The translations under genes were made by a program, and so were the position numbers. A stretch of 64,000 nucleotides of DNA from Acaryochloris sp. CCMEE 5410 (GTDB lineage Bacteria > Cyanobacteriota > Cyanobacteriia > Thermosynechococcales > Thermosynechococcaceae). Location: positions 2,852,001 to 2,916,000 of the forward strand of contig NZ_AFEJ02000001.1 of assembly GCF_000238775.2 (NCBI RefSeq). Reading direction: 5' to 3'. The notes beneath the pieces are model-generated. The model ran no database searches. It saw only the letters and a program-made list of their open reading frames with translations, and was not told the origin of the DNA. Positions 8,195 to 17,445 of this stretch are shown piece by piece (within the stretch, counting starts at the first letter, position 1; each line of letters starts with the position of its first letter).

Positions 8195-9748
8195 TTACCG
8201 AGTCATGATCGACTGCGATCTGGACAAAGTGCGGAGATGATTTTGAAACTGCCAGACTAACAGCACAATCACACAAAGCTGGGCCACTAGCCCCACTAGG
8301 GCACTGCTAATTAACATGGGCTTGGCAAAATCGCTGAAAGGATAGCCTAAAAAGGTCCAAATCATCATTGAAGCAGGCATCTGATCGGGAAGAATTTGCA
8401 AGAGCGCCAACATAATGGGTGGCACCAACATCCACAGCCCTAGCCCTCCCATAGTCCAGGTGTAAGGGTTGCGGATTTTAAGGGCGAAAATTTGCTGGAC
8501 GACGGCGGTATAGATCAGCAATACGCCAGTCAGGGATAAAACAATAATGGCTGCGACGCTGGGGTTCTCCTTGCCAACCCCCACTAAGAACATCCAGGGA
8601 GCATAGAGGGCATTGATGATGACAAGATTGATTGAGATCGCAACCAATGCCGGACTTTTATCAGCCCAGACTAAATCTCGTAGAATGCCTTGAGGGTGCT
8701 TCTGAAATCGCAACCAATCGAGGAGAGAGGCTCGTTGGGGACAGAGCGCCAACATAATCACGATCATCAGACCAAAATTAAAAGCGTAAAGGAGCCATGT
8801 GCCTGCTTCTGCGGTTGACTCTGCAAAGTTGACTTGATTGGATGTGACCACAAAGAAACCGATCACCAATGCTTCTAGGAAAGCCACAATGGCATAGCTT
8901 TGCCATTTACTCATCACGGTTGTATTGGGATTGCGAAATAAGCGGACCAGCATCAACCAAATCAGGGTAGTAGCAATCGCCAACACCATCAGGGTAAACC
9001 CGTGAGATAACCAGGCGGACTGGTTAATGGCTTGTCCAAACCACTGAATTGTTGCCCTAGGACTGTCTGCCTCATATCGATAGGAATCCCACTGGGCAGA
9101 CCAGGCATTGAACCCTAAGGGTCGCCAAGTGACGGCAAAATTCCAGGCAAAGTAGAGCGGGGATAGAAAAAACAGCGTTAATCCTGCAAACGCGACAGCC
9201 ACCACAGATTGTTGACCGACCGCAATCGTTCGAGAGCTACTGAGGAGGCCATACAAAATCGCTAGACTGAATAGGGCAAAACACCCAGCGGCCAGCATCA
9301 GATAGTAACTAATCAAGAAAAATACGGGCATCCCCGACTGCAGTCCAGCAAGGAGATGCAAGGGAATTGCTAGGCCAATGGCGATGTACGGCAGGATGGG
9401 AACCCCTAGCATTTTGCCCAATAAAATACCTCGACTGGGTCGGGGGCTGAGGCGAATAAAGTTGAGGGTACCGCGCTTCTCTTCTTGGTTTAAATCGCTG
9501 ACCAGGTAGTAGCTGCCGGCGGTAAACAGTGCATAGGGCAAGATCCAAGTGATGGTTTCTGCCAAACCTGCCCAACGCTCAATCACAGGATTGTAGGTTT
9601 GTTGGGAAAACCCCAGGCCTAAAAGGGTTTGGCCAACCAGAGAAATAACGATTGTGGCAGCGATACTGCGGGGTTTTAAGCGGCCTCGAAATTCTCGCAG
9701 CAATTGAGGATTCCAATTACCAACTTGATTAACAAAGGTGGATGTCAT
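8195..9748 (-). CDS. ABC-2 type transporter permease
   Basis: A 517-residue integral membrane protein with about twelve hydrophobic segments. Soluble stretches fall mainly at the N-terminus (NPQLLREFRGRLKPR) and in loops such as LRFQKHPQGILRDLVWADK. The sequence LNQEEKRGTLNFIRLSPRPS with GKMLGVP is the ABC-2 membrane signature found in export and gliding-type permeases. The ATPase gene is immediately upstream on the same strand, 15 bp away, so the two form one transporter. The substrate cannot be read from sequence. It converges with the RidA-PchB gene, whose stop is 30 bp away. Confidence 0.82.
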   Translation of the reverse strand: MTSTFVNQVGNWNPQLLREFRGRLKPRSIAATIVISLVGQTLLGLGFSQQTYNPVIERWAGLAETITWILPYALFTAGSYYLVSDLNQEEKRGTLNFIRLSPRPSRGILLGKMLGVPILPYIAIGLAIPLHLLAGLQSGMPVFFLISYYLMLAAGCFALFSLAILYGLLSSSRTIAVGQQSVVAVAFAGLTLFFLSPLYFAWNFAVTWRPLGFNAWSAQWDSYRYEADSPRATIQWFGQAINQSAWLSHGFTLMVLAIATTLIWLMLVRLFRNPNTTVMSKWQSYAIVAFLEALVIGFFVVTSNQVNFAESTAEAGTWLLYAFNFGLMIVIMLALCPQRASLLDWLRFQKHPQGILRDLVWADKSPALVAISINLVIINALYAPWMFLVGVGKENPSVAAIIVLSLTGVLLIYTAVVQQIFALKIRNPYTWTMGGLGLWMLVPPIMLALLQILPDQMPASMMIWTFLGYPFSDFAKPMLISSALVGLVAQLCVIVLLVWQFQNHLRTLSRSQSIMTR

Positions 9749-9763
9749 GACGTAACCAAACGG

Positions 9764-10714
9764 TTATGAGGTTTGCCGATAGCCCATTTTGATAAAGATA
9801 TCTTCTAGGCTCTCTTGAGTACGGTGGAAATCGATGATTGGGAAGTTGTGGGAGATCAGCGATCGCAACAACGCAACGATGTCATCGTCCGTGCCCGTAA
9901 AGGTCACAGCAATTTGATGTTTATCAGGTAAGACTTTGCATTCATGGACGAATGCATGGTCTTGTAGAAAAGTTTCAACAGGCGCTAAATCTGTCACCGT
10001 AGAAATAATCAATTGCTGAGTCTGATCTCGGTTGTATAACGCCCGAAGCTCTGAACTCTCCACCAATTGCCCCATCTGCATAATGCCGATGGAGGTACAG
10101 AAATCTTCCAAATCGCTGAGAATATGGGAAGAGATAAAAATGGTTAAGCCTTGCTGTTGTAAGGTCTTTAAGGTTTGACGGAACTGAACTCTAGCCACTG
10201 GATCTAGCCCAGAAACAGGTTCATCCAGTAACAACAAGGTGGGTTTATGAATAATCGTTCGAGCTAAGCTAAGGCGCTGCTTCATGCCTCGCGACAAGGT
10301 ACTAATCGGGCTATGGCGCTTACTGTCTAGATCGACCAACGCCAATACTTCCTTCAATCTGTTGCTGAGGTCTGGTTCTTGCAGATAATATAGGCGGGCA
10401 AAATATTCCAGATAATCCCATACCAACAAATCATCGTATAGAGGGAAATCATCCGGCAGGAAGCCAATCCGCCGCTTGATATCAGGATTGGGCTGGTTCT
10501 GGATGAGAGTTTGCCCAGCAATCGCAATACTTCCCAGGGTGGGTTCTTCAGCCGTCGCCAACATGCGAATCAGAGTGGTTTTGCCAGCGCCATTCGGCCC
10601 AATTAAGCCGTAAATTTCGCCTGGTTGAACTTGCAGATCAACTTGGCTAACCGCAATGCTGTCACCAAACTGTTTCGTCAGTTGCTGAGTGGCAATGACT
10701 GGAGGATGGGTCAT
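9764..10714 (-). CDS. ABC transporter ATP-binding protein
   Basis: A 316-residue ATPase of the CcmA/NatA type. Walker A is GPNGAGKTT at about 38-46, the Q-loop region is GFLPDDFPLYDDL, the signature is LSRGMKQRL, Walker B is LLLLDEPVSGLD, and the switch His is in FISSHIL. A C-terminal extension of about 90 residues after the nucleotide-binding domain is usual for ABC-2 exporters. It is the first gene of a two-gene operon with the permease 15 bp downstream. It powers export of an unidentified substrate across the inner membrane. Start ATG at 10714. Confidence 0.88.
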   Translation of the reverse strand: MTHPPVIATQQLTKQFGDSIAVSQVDLQVQPGEIYGLIGPNGAGKTTLIRMLATAEEPTLGSIAIAGQTLIQNQPNPDIKRRIGFLPDDFPLYDDLLVWDYLEYFARLYYLQEPDLSNRLKEVLALVDLDSKRHSPISTLSRGMKQRLSLARTIIHKPTLLLLDEPVSGLDPVARVQFRQTLKTLQQQGLTIFISSHILSDLEDFCTSIGIMQMGQLVESSELRALYNRDQTQQLIISTVTDLAPVETFLQDHAFVHECKVLPDKHQIAVTFTGTDDDIVALLRSLISHNFPIIDFHRTQESLEDIFIKMGYRQTS

Positions 10715-10865
10715 TGATTCACTGACCTTTACGAGGATGAGAATAATGTCATGATGCCACCATCTTCGCGAATCGGATCTGAAACTTGAGTGATGTCAAT
10801 CACGTCTATCGGCAAAGGAAAAGAACGCAAAGTTAATCACTAGCACACCCAAAACTTTTCAGTAT

Positions 10866-11196
10866 ATGAAAGTGGACCTCCATACTGTTGATGCTCATGG
10901 TATTCGCCTTTCCATCACCAAGAATAATGTGGAAGTTGGGTGAGCCTTTGTCTATTTCATGCACAATGATTTGCACGATCAACCTTTTGCCTTGATGGAA
11001 GATTGTGTATGTCAATAAAGAGTTTAGAGGGAAGGGGTTAGGCTCCGACCTCGTTCGTCAGGTGATCCAGCTTGCCCAAGATGCCAAATGCTACAAACTC
11101 ATCGCCACGAGTCGAGATTCTAGGCCCAAAGTTCACACCCTCTATCGACAGTTAGGGTTTACCCAGCGAGGGCTTGAATTTCGCATAGATTTTTGA
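10866..11196 (+). pseudogene. GNAT-family N-acetyltransferase, disrupted
   Basis: Reading from ATG at 10866, 25 codons run to an in-frame TGA at 10941. The same frame continues as a sensible GNAT strand (AFVYFMHNDL, QPFALMED) to about 11003. One extra base in GATTGTG then shifts the frame to VYVNKEFRGKGLGSDLV, the acetyl-CoA loop (R/Q-x-x-G-x-G/A), and on to YRQLGFTQRGLEFRIDF with TGA at 11194-11196. One nonsense change (CGA to TGA would restore Arg) and one single-base insertion thus break an otherwise full-length acetyltransferase of about 110 residues. The 63-codon tail could in theory start at GTG 11005 but would lack the N-terminal half. Acceptor substrate unknown. Confidence 0.75.
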
Positions 11197-11220
11197 AAAG
11201 CATCCAGTCTATCAGTACCC

Positions 11221-12207
11221 TTAACCCACGGTCGGCACCGGGTAGAGGAGATTGTTCATTGGCTTCAGATTAGCCTGCTGCTGTAAGCGGTTGAGTAATT
11301 TTACGAAATCTATAGGCAACGGGGCTTGGACACTAATCTCTGTATGAAAAACCGGATGTTTCAGGCTTAAATGCCATGCATGTAAGACTTGTCCGGATAG
11401 ATTTACCTTTAAGGATCGACCTCGACTGTAGAGGGGGTCACCGACAATCGGCCAACCCATCTGAGCGCAATGAACCCGAATTTGATGGGTGCGTCCGGTT
11501 TCTAACCGAAACTTAACCAGCGCATAATTCCCCAACGGCTGGAGAATCTGCCAGTGGGTGACCGCCGCTTTTCCCCCTTGTTCTACAGGCACCACCGCCA
11601 TTTTGATCCGATCTGATCGATGACGACCAATGGGAAACTCCATTCGTCCTGTTAAGGCAGATGGACGGCCATAAACCAGGCCCACATATTCCCGTAGTGC
11701 TGTTTTGGCTGCAATCTGAGCTTGGAGATGTTGATGGGCTTGGTCCGTTTTAGCCACCATAACGGCCCCGGTTGTGTCTTTATCTAGACGATGCACAATG
11801 CCTGGACGCTCAACACCGCCAATGCCAGAGAGGGTGGTGCCCTGCCCCTCTTGGCAATGAGCCAGCAAGCCATGCACAAGGGTACCTGTGGCATGACCAG
11901 GGGCAGGATGGACTACGAGACCTGCAGGTTTATTGACGATCAGGAGATGAGCATCTTCAAATAGGATCTCTAAATCCATCAGTTCGGGCTCTAGGGCTAA
12001 GGGCTGAGGTGCAGGAATGTGCACTTCGACTTGGTCACCGATTTGCAGGGCATATTTCTTAGAGGTGCAAATCTGATGATTGATTTGGACATGGCCCTGT
12101 TCAATCAGTTTCTGAATATGCGATCGCGACAATGAATCCACTTGGTTCGCCAGCCAGCGGTCTATTCTGGCAGCAGATCCCTCAACCGAAAATTCCAGTT
12201 TTTCCAT
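11221..12207 (-). CDS. RluA/RluD-family 23S rRNA pseudouridine synthase
   Basis: A 328-residue pseudouridine synthase. An N-terminal S4 RNA-binding domain covers about residues 12-60 (RIDRWLANQVDSLSRSHIQKLI). The catalytic core has the motif GIVHRLDKDTTG with the nucleophilic Asp, then the ARPE-like RTHQIRVHCAQMGWPIVGD block. It isomerises specific uridines in large-subunit rRNA; RluD targets helix 69, but the exact position here is inferred from length and the S4 domain. It is 15 bp downstream of the PHP-domain gene on the same strand, likely co-transcribed. Start ATG at 12207. Confidence 0.88.
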   Translation of the reverse strand: MEKLEFSVEGSAARIDRWLANQVDSLSRSHIQKLIEQGHVQINHQICTSKKYALQIGDQVEVHIPAPQPLALEPELMDLEILFEDAHLLIVNKPAGLVVHPAPGHATGTLVHGLLAHCQEGQGTTLSGIGGVERPGIVHRLDKDTTGAVMVAKTDQAHQHLQAQIAAKTALREYVGLVYGRPSALTGRMEFPIGRHRSDRIKMAVVPVEQGGKAAVTHWQILQPLGNYALVKFRLETGRTHQIRVHCAQMGWPIVGDPLYSRGRSLKVNLSGQVLHAWHLSLKHPVFHTEISVQAPLPIDFVKLLNRLQQQANLKPMNNLLYPVPTVG

Positions 12208-12222
12208 GGAGATGAGCCTCAG

Positions 12223-12903
12223 TTAGAGGCGACGGCGAATATCTGAACCATGGGTATCGGTCCCACAGGTTTGCAGCAAGTTATGCTGGTCAGCCAGTCG
12301 CATCAGTGTTTGTGTTTGAGATGGACTTGGTTCCCACGGATCGTTATTCCCATAACAATAAAACGTTTCTATTCCATCAATGCCCGCTTGGACAGCCGCA
12401 TTGACTAGCTCCTTTACAGAACGTCTATATCGGGCAGGATGAGCCAGAACAGCCAGTCCTCCGGCTGCATGTAGGGCATTAATCACTTGGTTGGCCTGGG
12501 CCTGATGTCCCGAGGGTGCTGAACCGACTAAATAAGGCTGCAATGCCCCATGATGAGGATCAAAGCCATAGCCCAGGATATGAACCTGGGTCTCCAGCAA
12601 CCGAGACGTAATTTCAATGCCGGTCCACAGATGAGGCAAGGATGATGTACTGTCCGGGGGCTGAGATTGCAAGAGTTCTAAAGCCCTCCAATAGCCATCC
12701 ACACTATGGTGGTCTGTGATAGCTAAGCTCGTGATACCTGTGTCAATGGCTTGTTGAACCAATTGCTGAGGCTCTAACCGCCCATCTGAATGGATCGTAT
12801 GTAAGTGAAAGTTATAGGTATGGGGACAGCTTTCAGCCGTAATGGATTGAAAGATAGCTTTCAATCGATCTTGATCGGTTTGAGGTGCCTTCGTAACAAT
12901 CAC
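12223..12903 (-). CDS. PHP-domain metal-dependent phosphoesterase
   Basis: About 226 residues of a PHP-family hydrolase. The metal-binding motifs are visible: FHLHTIHSDGRL, LAITDHHSVDGYW, a GIEI segment, AVLAHPARYR, and near the end TCGTDTHGSD. Family members hydrolyse phosphodiesters or phosphomonoesters such as nucleoside 3',5'-bisphosphates; the substrate here is unknown. The frame is open to a TTG at 12939, but GTG at 12903 gives the N-terminus that suits the family better and is used here. It is followed 15 bp later by the pseudouridine synthase gene. No catalytic residue looks missing. Confidence 0.82.
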   Translation of the reverse strand: MIVTKAPQTDQDRLKAIFQSITAESCPHTYNFHLHTIHSDGRLEPQQLVQQAIDTGITSLAITDHHSVDGYWRALELLQSQPPDSTSSLPHLWTGIEITSRLLETQVHILGYGFDPHHGALQPYLVGSAPSGHQAQANQVINALHAAGGLAVLAHPARYRRSVKELVNAAVQAGIDGIETFYCYGNNDPWEPSPSQTQTLMRLADQHNLLQTCGTDTHGSDIRRRL

Positions 12904-13039
12904 TAAGCAATTACTAAATGCGATGCCCTTAGATTCCAACTATATCCCAAGATTTTTGAGATGTTCAGTTTCAAAATCCGCCAGAACCACTCAGTATCTG
13001 AGTTTGTGCTGAAAATAAAAAAGTTTAGGCGTCCCCCAC

Positions 13040-13843
13040 TTACACTTCTGAAGTAGGTGGTGCCTTGTAGATAGGCGTTAAGAAGGCGATTAAAAACCCA
13101 ACCAAAAAGCCAGCGACATTTCTCAGGATAGGTAACCATTCTGTCGTTCGGGCAATCACGGGGCCAATACCAAAGGAAAAGAAACAAATTCCCCAAAGAG
13201 GAGAGAAAATCAACATCCATTGCCAAGCAAACACTTGGTCTGGTTTGCGAGGGTGAGCTGAAAAACCACAGATAATTCCACCGACCACAGAGGTGATCAG
13301 GGTAAAAATCCATTGTTCTTGGGGTAAGCCTGGCACAACCCGGCAACCGCCTTGATTCAAGCAGGTCTTCACGGAGTTGATGGCTTGAATAATCGATTCG
13401 TCTTCCCCGTTCTCCTGAACAAAGTACTGGTTACCGAACCGAGTCTGGAGTTCGACCCAGAAGGTGCGGGGGAGTAATTGATAAACCGCATCCCCAACAT
13501 TGAAATTGAGAATGTTGCCGCCGCGAGAGTCTGCTACCAACAGCACGCTTTTTTCATCTAAATTCCAAAAGTCTTTGACAGCACGTCCTGGCGTACGATC
13601 GTACTGGGTCAAAATTCTCAGCTTCCAACCCGTATCCTGTTCAAAACTGTCTAGATCTTTATCTAGCTTGCTTTTCTGAGTGCTAGTCAGGGCCTGAGCG
13701 AGATCCACAATGGAGGTGGGTTCTGCAGGTAATAGTTCAGGTGCCTCAAAGGCTTGTGCGGGTGATGCGCTAAACCATACCCCTAAGCTCAGTATTAGAC
13801 CGAGGCAGGCAGTAAACACTCGACGAACAAGATTACGATTCAT
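13040..13843 (-). CDS. TPM-domain protein, Psb32-like
   Basis: A 267-residue membrane protein from ATG 13843; a longer reading from TTG 13867 exists. A signal peptide ends near SPAQAFEAP. The TPM domain covers about residues 40-160: SIVDLAQALTSTQKSKLDKDL, an extended strand with WKLRILTQYD, then VLLVADSRGGNILNFNVGDAV. Four hydrophobic segments fill the C-terminal third. Psb32 proteins with this layout associate with photosystem II repair or protection in cyanobacteria, which is the best guess at role. It stands alone, 136 bp upstream of the PHP gene on the same strand. Confidence 0.75.
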   Translation of the reverse strand: MNRNLVRRVFTACLGLILSLGVWFSASPAQAFEAPELLPAEPTSIVDLAQALTSTQKSKLDKDLDSFEQDTGWKLRILTQYDRTPGRAVKDFWNLDEKSVLLVADSRGGNILNFNVGDAVYQLLPRTFWVELQTRFGNQYFVQENGEDESIIQAINSVKTCLNQGGCRVVPGLPQEQWIFTLITSVVGGIICGFSAHPRKPDQVFAWQWMLIFSPLWGICFFSFGIGPVIARTTEWLPILRNVAGFLVGFLIAFLTPIYKAPPTSEV

Positions 13844-14511
13844 TAGAAATAATGTATTGGATGTCAAAAGGTATTAATTGGCAACTAATTAAGTCAATTT
13901 TTAACACTTATTCAAGATACTTATCATAATAATACGAATCTCGGGTCTTTGGCATAGTCACTAATGAGGTGGGTGCATGCCCTGACCTAGCTTAATAGGT
14001 AGGCATCAAGGATGACAAAGGCTATAGGGTCAAAATATTGAAATTCGTATCTAACCTTAGTAAACAGTGCAAATTTGCATAGGTCCTGGGTATTCTATGC
14101 CGTATATCCTTGCCTGGGCTTTTTGAGCGGTCCCTTGGCCATCAGGTCCAAAATTGACAGCTGTTACTCAGCATTTTTTCAGGTCTATCGGCGAGGATGT
14201 AGTGACGTTGAAACTTAATAGACTACAGAACAGTCTAGAGGTAGAGATGCTTATACAACTTGTTGCTTATTAGCGAAGATGGCCTGAGAAATGGCTGGTG
14301 AGGTCACAATGGCCCTAGTGAATACGGTTTACCGAATATTCAATTATCACCAAGCCTAAAAAAATCGCCTAGTATAGAAGGACAAACTCATACTGACTTC
14401 GTTTTTAATCTGCCATATCGATTATTAGCATCTTGCATCATTCACTATCTAATTCGAAGTTTGATAGTCTTCATGCCAACATCACCTTCTTAAAGGGGGT
14501 AGCTCAAGTCC
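13844..14511. other. Long intergenic region upstream of sigma factor gene
   Basis: About 670 bp without a coding region I can support. Short AT-rich segments alternate with GC-richer ones such as 14100-14230, which is unlike simple spacer DNA. No known RNA motif was recognised. It must contain the promoters of the divergent TPM and sigma genes and may hold a long 5' leader or a small RNA. Confidence 0.5.
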
Positions 14512-15495
14512 ATGTCCAATACCAAAACTAAGCAACAAGCTATCTCTGTGTCTCCGACAACAGATATGGTTCGTACCTATCTCCATGAGATCGGTCGAGT
14601 CCCTTTGTTGACCCATGAGGAAGAAATCGTTTTTGGTAAGCAAGTCCAGGCCATGATGGCGCTTTTAGACTTGCAAAAAACTGAAATGGATGAATTAGGG
14701 CGTGAACCTTCCTCAGAGGAGTGGGCAGCGAAAGCCAATCTTAGTCCCTCACAGTTGGAGCTGTCCCTGCACCAAGGACAGCAAGCCAAGCAAAAAATGA
14801 TTGAAGCCAACTTAAGGCTGGTCGTGTCCGTTGCCAAGAAGTACCAAAAGCGAAACCTAGAACTGCTAGACCTAATCCAAGAAGGAACCTTGGGATTAGA
14901 ACGCGGGGTTGAAAAGTTTGATCCAACCCGAGGCTATAAGTTTTCAACCTATGCCTACTGGTGGATTCGACAGGCGATCACCCGTGCGATCGCACAACAG
15001 GCTCGCACCATCCGACTGCCCATTCACATCACCGAAAAACTCAATAAGATCAAGAAAGCTCAACGTGAGCTATCGCAAAAGCTGGGACGCAGTGCCACTC
15101 CTGCTGAAATTGCAGAAGCCTTAGAACTAGAGCCCAGCCAAATTCGAGATTATCTCACCATTGCTCGTCAGCCTATTTCCCTGGATCTGAGAGTGGGGGA
15201 CAATCAGGACACTGAGTTGCGAGATCTGCTGGAAGATGATGGGCAATCTCCTGAGCAGTTTACGACCACTGAGGCGCTGCGGGATGATGTGAATCAATTG
15301 CTCAAAGAGTTAACTCCCCAACAACGGGATGTCCTAATGCTCCGGTTCGGCCTCAACAACGGTAAAGAGTTGTCTCTGGCCAAAGTCGGCCAACAATTAA
15401 GCCTCAGCCGAGAGCGCGTTCGTCAGCTAGAACGGCAAGCCCTAGACTATCTGCGCCGTCGTAAAGGCGAAGTGCGAGAGTACATCGCTAGCTAG
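14512..15495 (+). CDS. Group 2 RNA polymerase sigma factor (SigB/SigD-like)
   Basis: A 327-residue sigma-70 protein without region 1.1. Region 1.2 is DMVRTYLHEIGRVPLLTHEEE. Region 2 contains ANLRLVVSVAKKY, LDLIQEGTLGLERGVEKFDP and the -10 recognition helix YKFSTYAYWWIRQAITRAIA. Region 3 includes RTIRLPIHITEKLNKIKKAQ, and region 4 ends with SLSRERVRQLERQALDYLRR. Cyanobacterial group 2 factors redirect transcription under light, nutrient or heat stress. Which paralogue this is cannot be settled by eye. A long gap precedes it, the ribosome site AAAGGGGG lies about 13 bp before ATG 14512, and a strong hairpin follows at 15520-15552. Confidence 0.9.
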   Translation: MSNTKTKQQAISVSPTTDMVRTYLHEIGRVPLLTHEEEIVFGKQVQAMMALLDLQKTEMDELGREPSSEEWAAKANLSPSQLELSLHQGQQAKQKMIEANLRLVVSVAKKYQKRNLELLDLIQEGTLGLERGVEKFDPTRGYKFSTYAYWWIRQAITRAIAQQARTIRLPIHITEKLNKIKKAQRELSQKLGRSATPAEIAEALELEPSQIRDYLTIARQPISLDLRVGDNQDTELRDLLEDDGQSPEQFTTTEALRDDVNQLLKELTPQQRDVLMLRFGLNNGKELSLAKVGQQLSLSRERVRQLERQALDYLRRRKGEVREYIAS

Positions 15496-15519
15496 TCTGC
15501 TCATTCCATTTCTTTCCCT

Positions 15520-15552
15520 AAAGCGCCAGTGCATCATCTGCACTGGTGCTTT
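15520..15552 (+). terminator. Hairpin terminator after sigma factor gene
   Basis: A 14-bp stem with one G-U pair (AAAGCGCCAGTGCA with TGCACTGGTGCTTT) and a 5-nt loop TCATC starts 25 bp after the sigma stop. The arm ends in TTT but no longer U-run follows, so it may stop or only stabilise the transcript. It separates the sigma gene from sfsA. Confidence 0.65.
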
Positions 15553-15598
15553 ACTGTATAAATCTGCCACTGGAGACAACACCGGAGGGACGCGGTAG

Positions 15599-16366
15599 AT
15601 GAGTTCAGCCCCTGATCCTAGGGAGTTAAAGCGTATGGCGGACTGGCTATATCAATATCCCCCTTTACTTGCAGGCACATTGATCAAACGATACAAACGT
15701 TTTCTAGCCGATATTGAACTCGATACGGGGGAAGTCGTCACTGCTCACTGCCCTAATACAGGTCCCATGACCGGCATGTGTGCCCCCCATAGTCGGGTGC
15801 AAATTTCTCAAAGTAATAACCCCAAACGCAAATTAGCCTATACCTGGGAGATGATTGAGGTTTGTGAAACCGAACCCACCTGGGTCGGGGTGAATACTCA
15901 AATCCCGAATCTTGTAGTCAAACAACTACTCCAAGACCGTCTTTTACATTCTTTAGGTGACTATGATCAGGTCAAATCTGAAGTGCGCTATGGTCAAGAA
16001 AAAAGTCGAATTGATTTTTTGCTGACAGGCAGCGCTCAGCCTGCCTATATCGAAGTTAAAAGTACGACTTGGGCCATCGAAAAACAAGCTTTATTTCCAG
16101 ACACCGTTACGACTCGCGGCCAAAAACATATTCGAGAGTTGATATCGGTTTTATCTGCAGCCCGAGCATACTTACTCTTCTTTATTAATCGGGCCGATTG
16201 CACAACATTTGCCCCAGGTGATCAGGCGGATCCAGAATACGGAAAACTCCTCAGGGAAGCTGTGGCCGCAGGGGTTGAGCTTTTACCCTGTCGCTTTGAG
16301 ATTACCCCCGAAGGCATTCGCTATTTAGGGTTGGCCACCGTCGACGAGAAGTCTTTAACAAGATGA
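15599..16366 (+). CDS. sfsA: SfsA family protein (sugar fermentation stimulation protein homologue)
   Basis: A 255-residue protein with the SfsA signature order: LIKRYKRFLADIELDTGEVVTAHCPNTG, MTGMCAPHSRVQIS, YTWEMIEV, the SEVRYGQEKSRIDFLL nuclease-like core and YIEVKSTTW. SfsA carries an N-terminal OB-like DNA-binding part and a PD-(D/E)xK-like fold; the D..ExK elements are seen as RIDFLL and IEVKS. Its cellular role is unsettled in any organism. It is expressed separately from the sigma gene because of the hairpin between them. A ribosome site CGGAGGGA precedes ATG 15599. Confidence 0.9.
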   Translation: MSSAPDPRELKRMADWLYQYPPLLAGTLIKRYKRFLADIELDTGEVVTAHCPNTGPMTGMCAPHSRVQISQSNNPKRKLAYTWEMIEVCETEPTWVGVNTQIPNLVVKQLLQDRLLHSLGDYDQVKSEVRYGQEKSRIDFLLTGSAQPAYIEVKSTTWAIEKQALFPDTVTTRGQKHIRELISVLSAARAYLLFFINRADCTTFAPGDQADPEYGKLLREAVAAGVELLPCRFEITPEGIRYLGLATVDEKSLTR

Positions 16367-16503
16367 ACCGTAGTTTTAAATTAGTATGAGTATATTTCGC
16401 TGTTTTTTCTCTCAGCATCGAATTGATTTTTAGGGGGAAAAGCAAGATCCTCGCCTGAGGATGTTAGGGTAAATACGATTTAGTTGTGGGGTAGACATTT
16501 ACG

Positions 16504-17445
16504 ATGGTCGATCGCGATCGTCTATTTAGGGACTTACTCAAAAACCTTTTTCTAGAATTTGTCGATCTCTTCTTTCCAAAAATTGCGGTCGCTATCGACC
16601 CCAAATCGATTCGATTTCTAGAAGATGAAGAATCCCTTAAACCTCAAGAGCAGGGAGAGCATTCTCCTGCCTCTACCAAGCAAGAGGCGAGCTCTAATGT
16701 ATTAGTGCAAGTGCGATTACGAGGACAAGAATCATGCTTCTGGGTACATCTAGAAAATTCATCTGAAACTAACATTAAGCTAGAGCGACGTATTTTCCAT
16801 ACCTTTGCTCGCCTGGATGAAAAATATAATTTACCGATTTACCCCATTATTTTGCAGTCTTCAGATAAGTCTCAACGTCTGGAAACCAATGGGTATCGGG
16901 TGGAATTCGTCGATCGTCGGGTTTTGGATTTTAGTTTTGTCGCCATTCAACTTCATCGATTAAACTGGCGTGACTTTTTGCAGCGTCGCAATCCTGTAGC
17001 AGCCGCACTGATGCCTACGATGAACGTTCAAACCTTTGATCGTCCCGTGGTCAAAGCGGAATGCCTGAGACTGCTGACCAACCTGCGTTTAGATGCCAAG
17101 AAAGTCAAAGTCATCTCTCAATTTATTGAAGCTTTTCTCCATCTCAATGCTGCTGAAGAACAGGTCTTGCAAACCGAGATGGAACGCATGGGCTTACTCG
17201 AGCGGGAGCGAATTACCAATCTACTGACGAGTACGACTCAAGCCAATCAACAACAAGGGGCCGAACGAGAAGCCCTCAGCCTGGTATTTCGCCTTTTAAA
17301 ACGGCGAATTGGGGATCTTAATCCAGAACTTGAAGCTCAGGTTCGTAGCTTACCGGTCAATCAAGTGGAAGATTTGGGTGAAGCCCTCTTGGATTTCAAT
17401 AATGAAGAAGACCTGAAAAACTGGTTGCGGGGAAAAACGTCTTAA
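16504..17445 (+). CDS. Rpn/PD-(D/E)XK nuclease-like protein with DUF4351 C-terminus
   Basis: A 313-residue protein. The N-terminal half resembles the Rpn (recombination-promoting nuclease) family: DRLFRDLLKNLFLEFVDLFFP followed by a strand pair with VLVQVRLRGQESCFWVHLENSSE. The usual catalytic core reads 'hVEhQS'; here it is VHLENSSE, so activity is uncertain. The C-terminal part (EALSLVFRLLKRRIGDLNPE then LPVNQVEDLGEALLDFNNEEDLKNWL) is a DUF4351 domain, common behind such nucleases in cyanobacteria. These proteins are abundant and mobile in the phylum; DNA cleavage is inferred from family. Its stop overlaps the convergent queE stop by 4 bp. Confidence 0.8.
   Translation: MVDRDRLFRDLLKNLFLEFVDLFFPKIAVAIDPKSIRFLEDEESLKPQEQGEHSPASTKQEASSNVLVQVRLRGQESCFWVHLENSSETNIKLERRIFHTFARLDEKYNLPIYPIILQSSDKSQRLETNGYRVEFVDRRVLDFSFVAIQLHRLNWRDFLQRRNPVAAALMPTMNVQTFDRPVVKAECLRLLTNLRLDAKKVKVISQFIEAFLHLNAAEEQVLQTEMERMGLLERERITNLLTSTTQANQQQGAEREALSLVFRLLKRRIGDLNPELEAQVRSLPVNQVEDLGEALLDFNNEEDLKNWLRGKTS

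Noticed and set aside
11005-11196. 63-codon acetyltransferase tail as an independent gene
   Set aside because: The upstream half of the same domain is present in another frame, so this is part of a broken gene.
12903-13346. 147-codon frame on the minus strand overlapping the TPM-domain gene
   Set aside because: It runs in another frame through the Psb32-like gene, and its peptide shows no family pattern.
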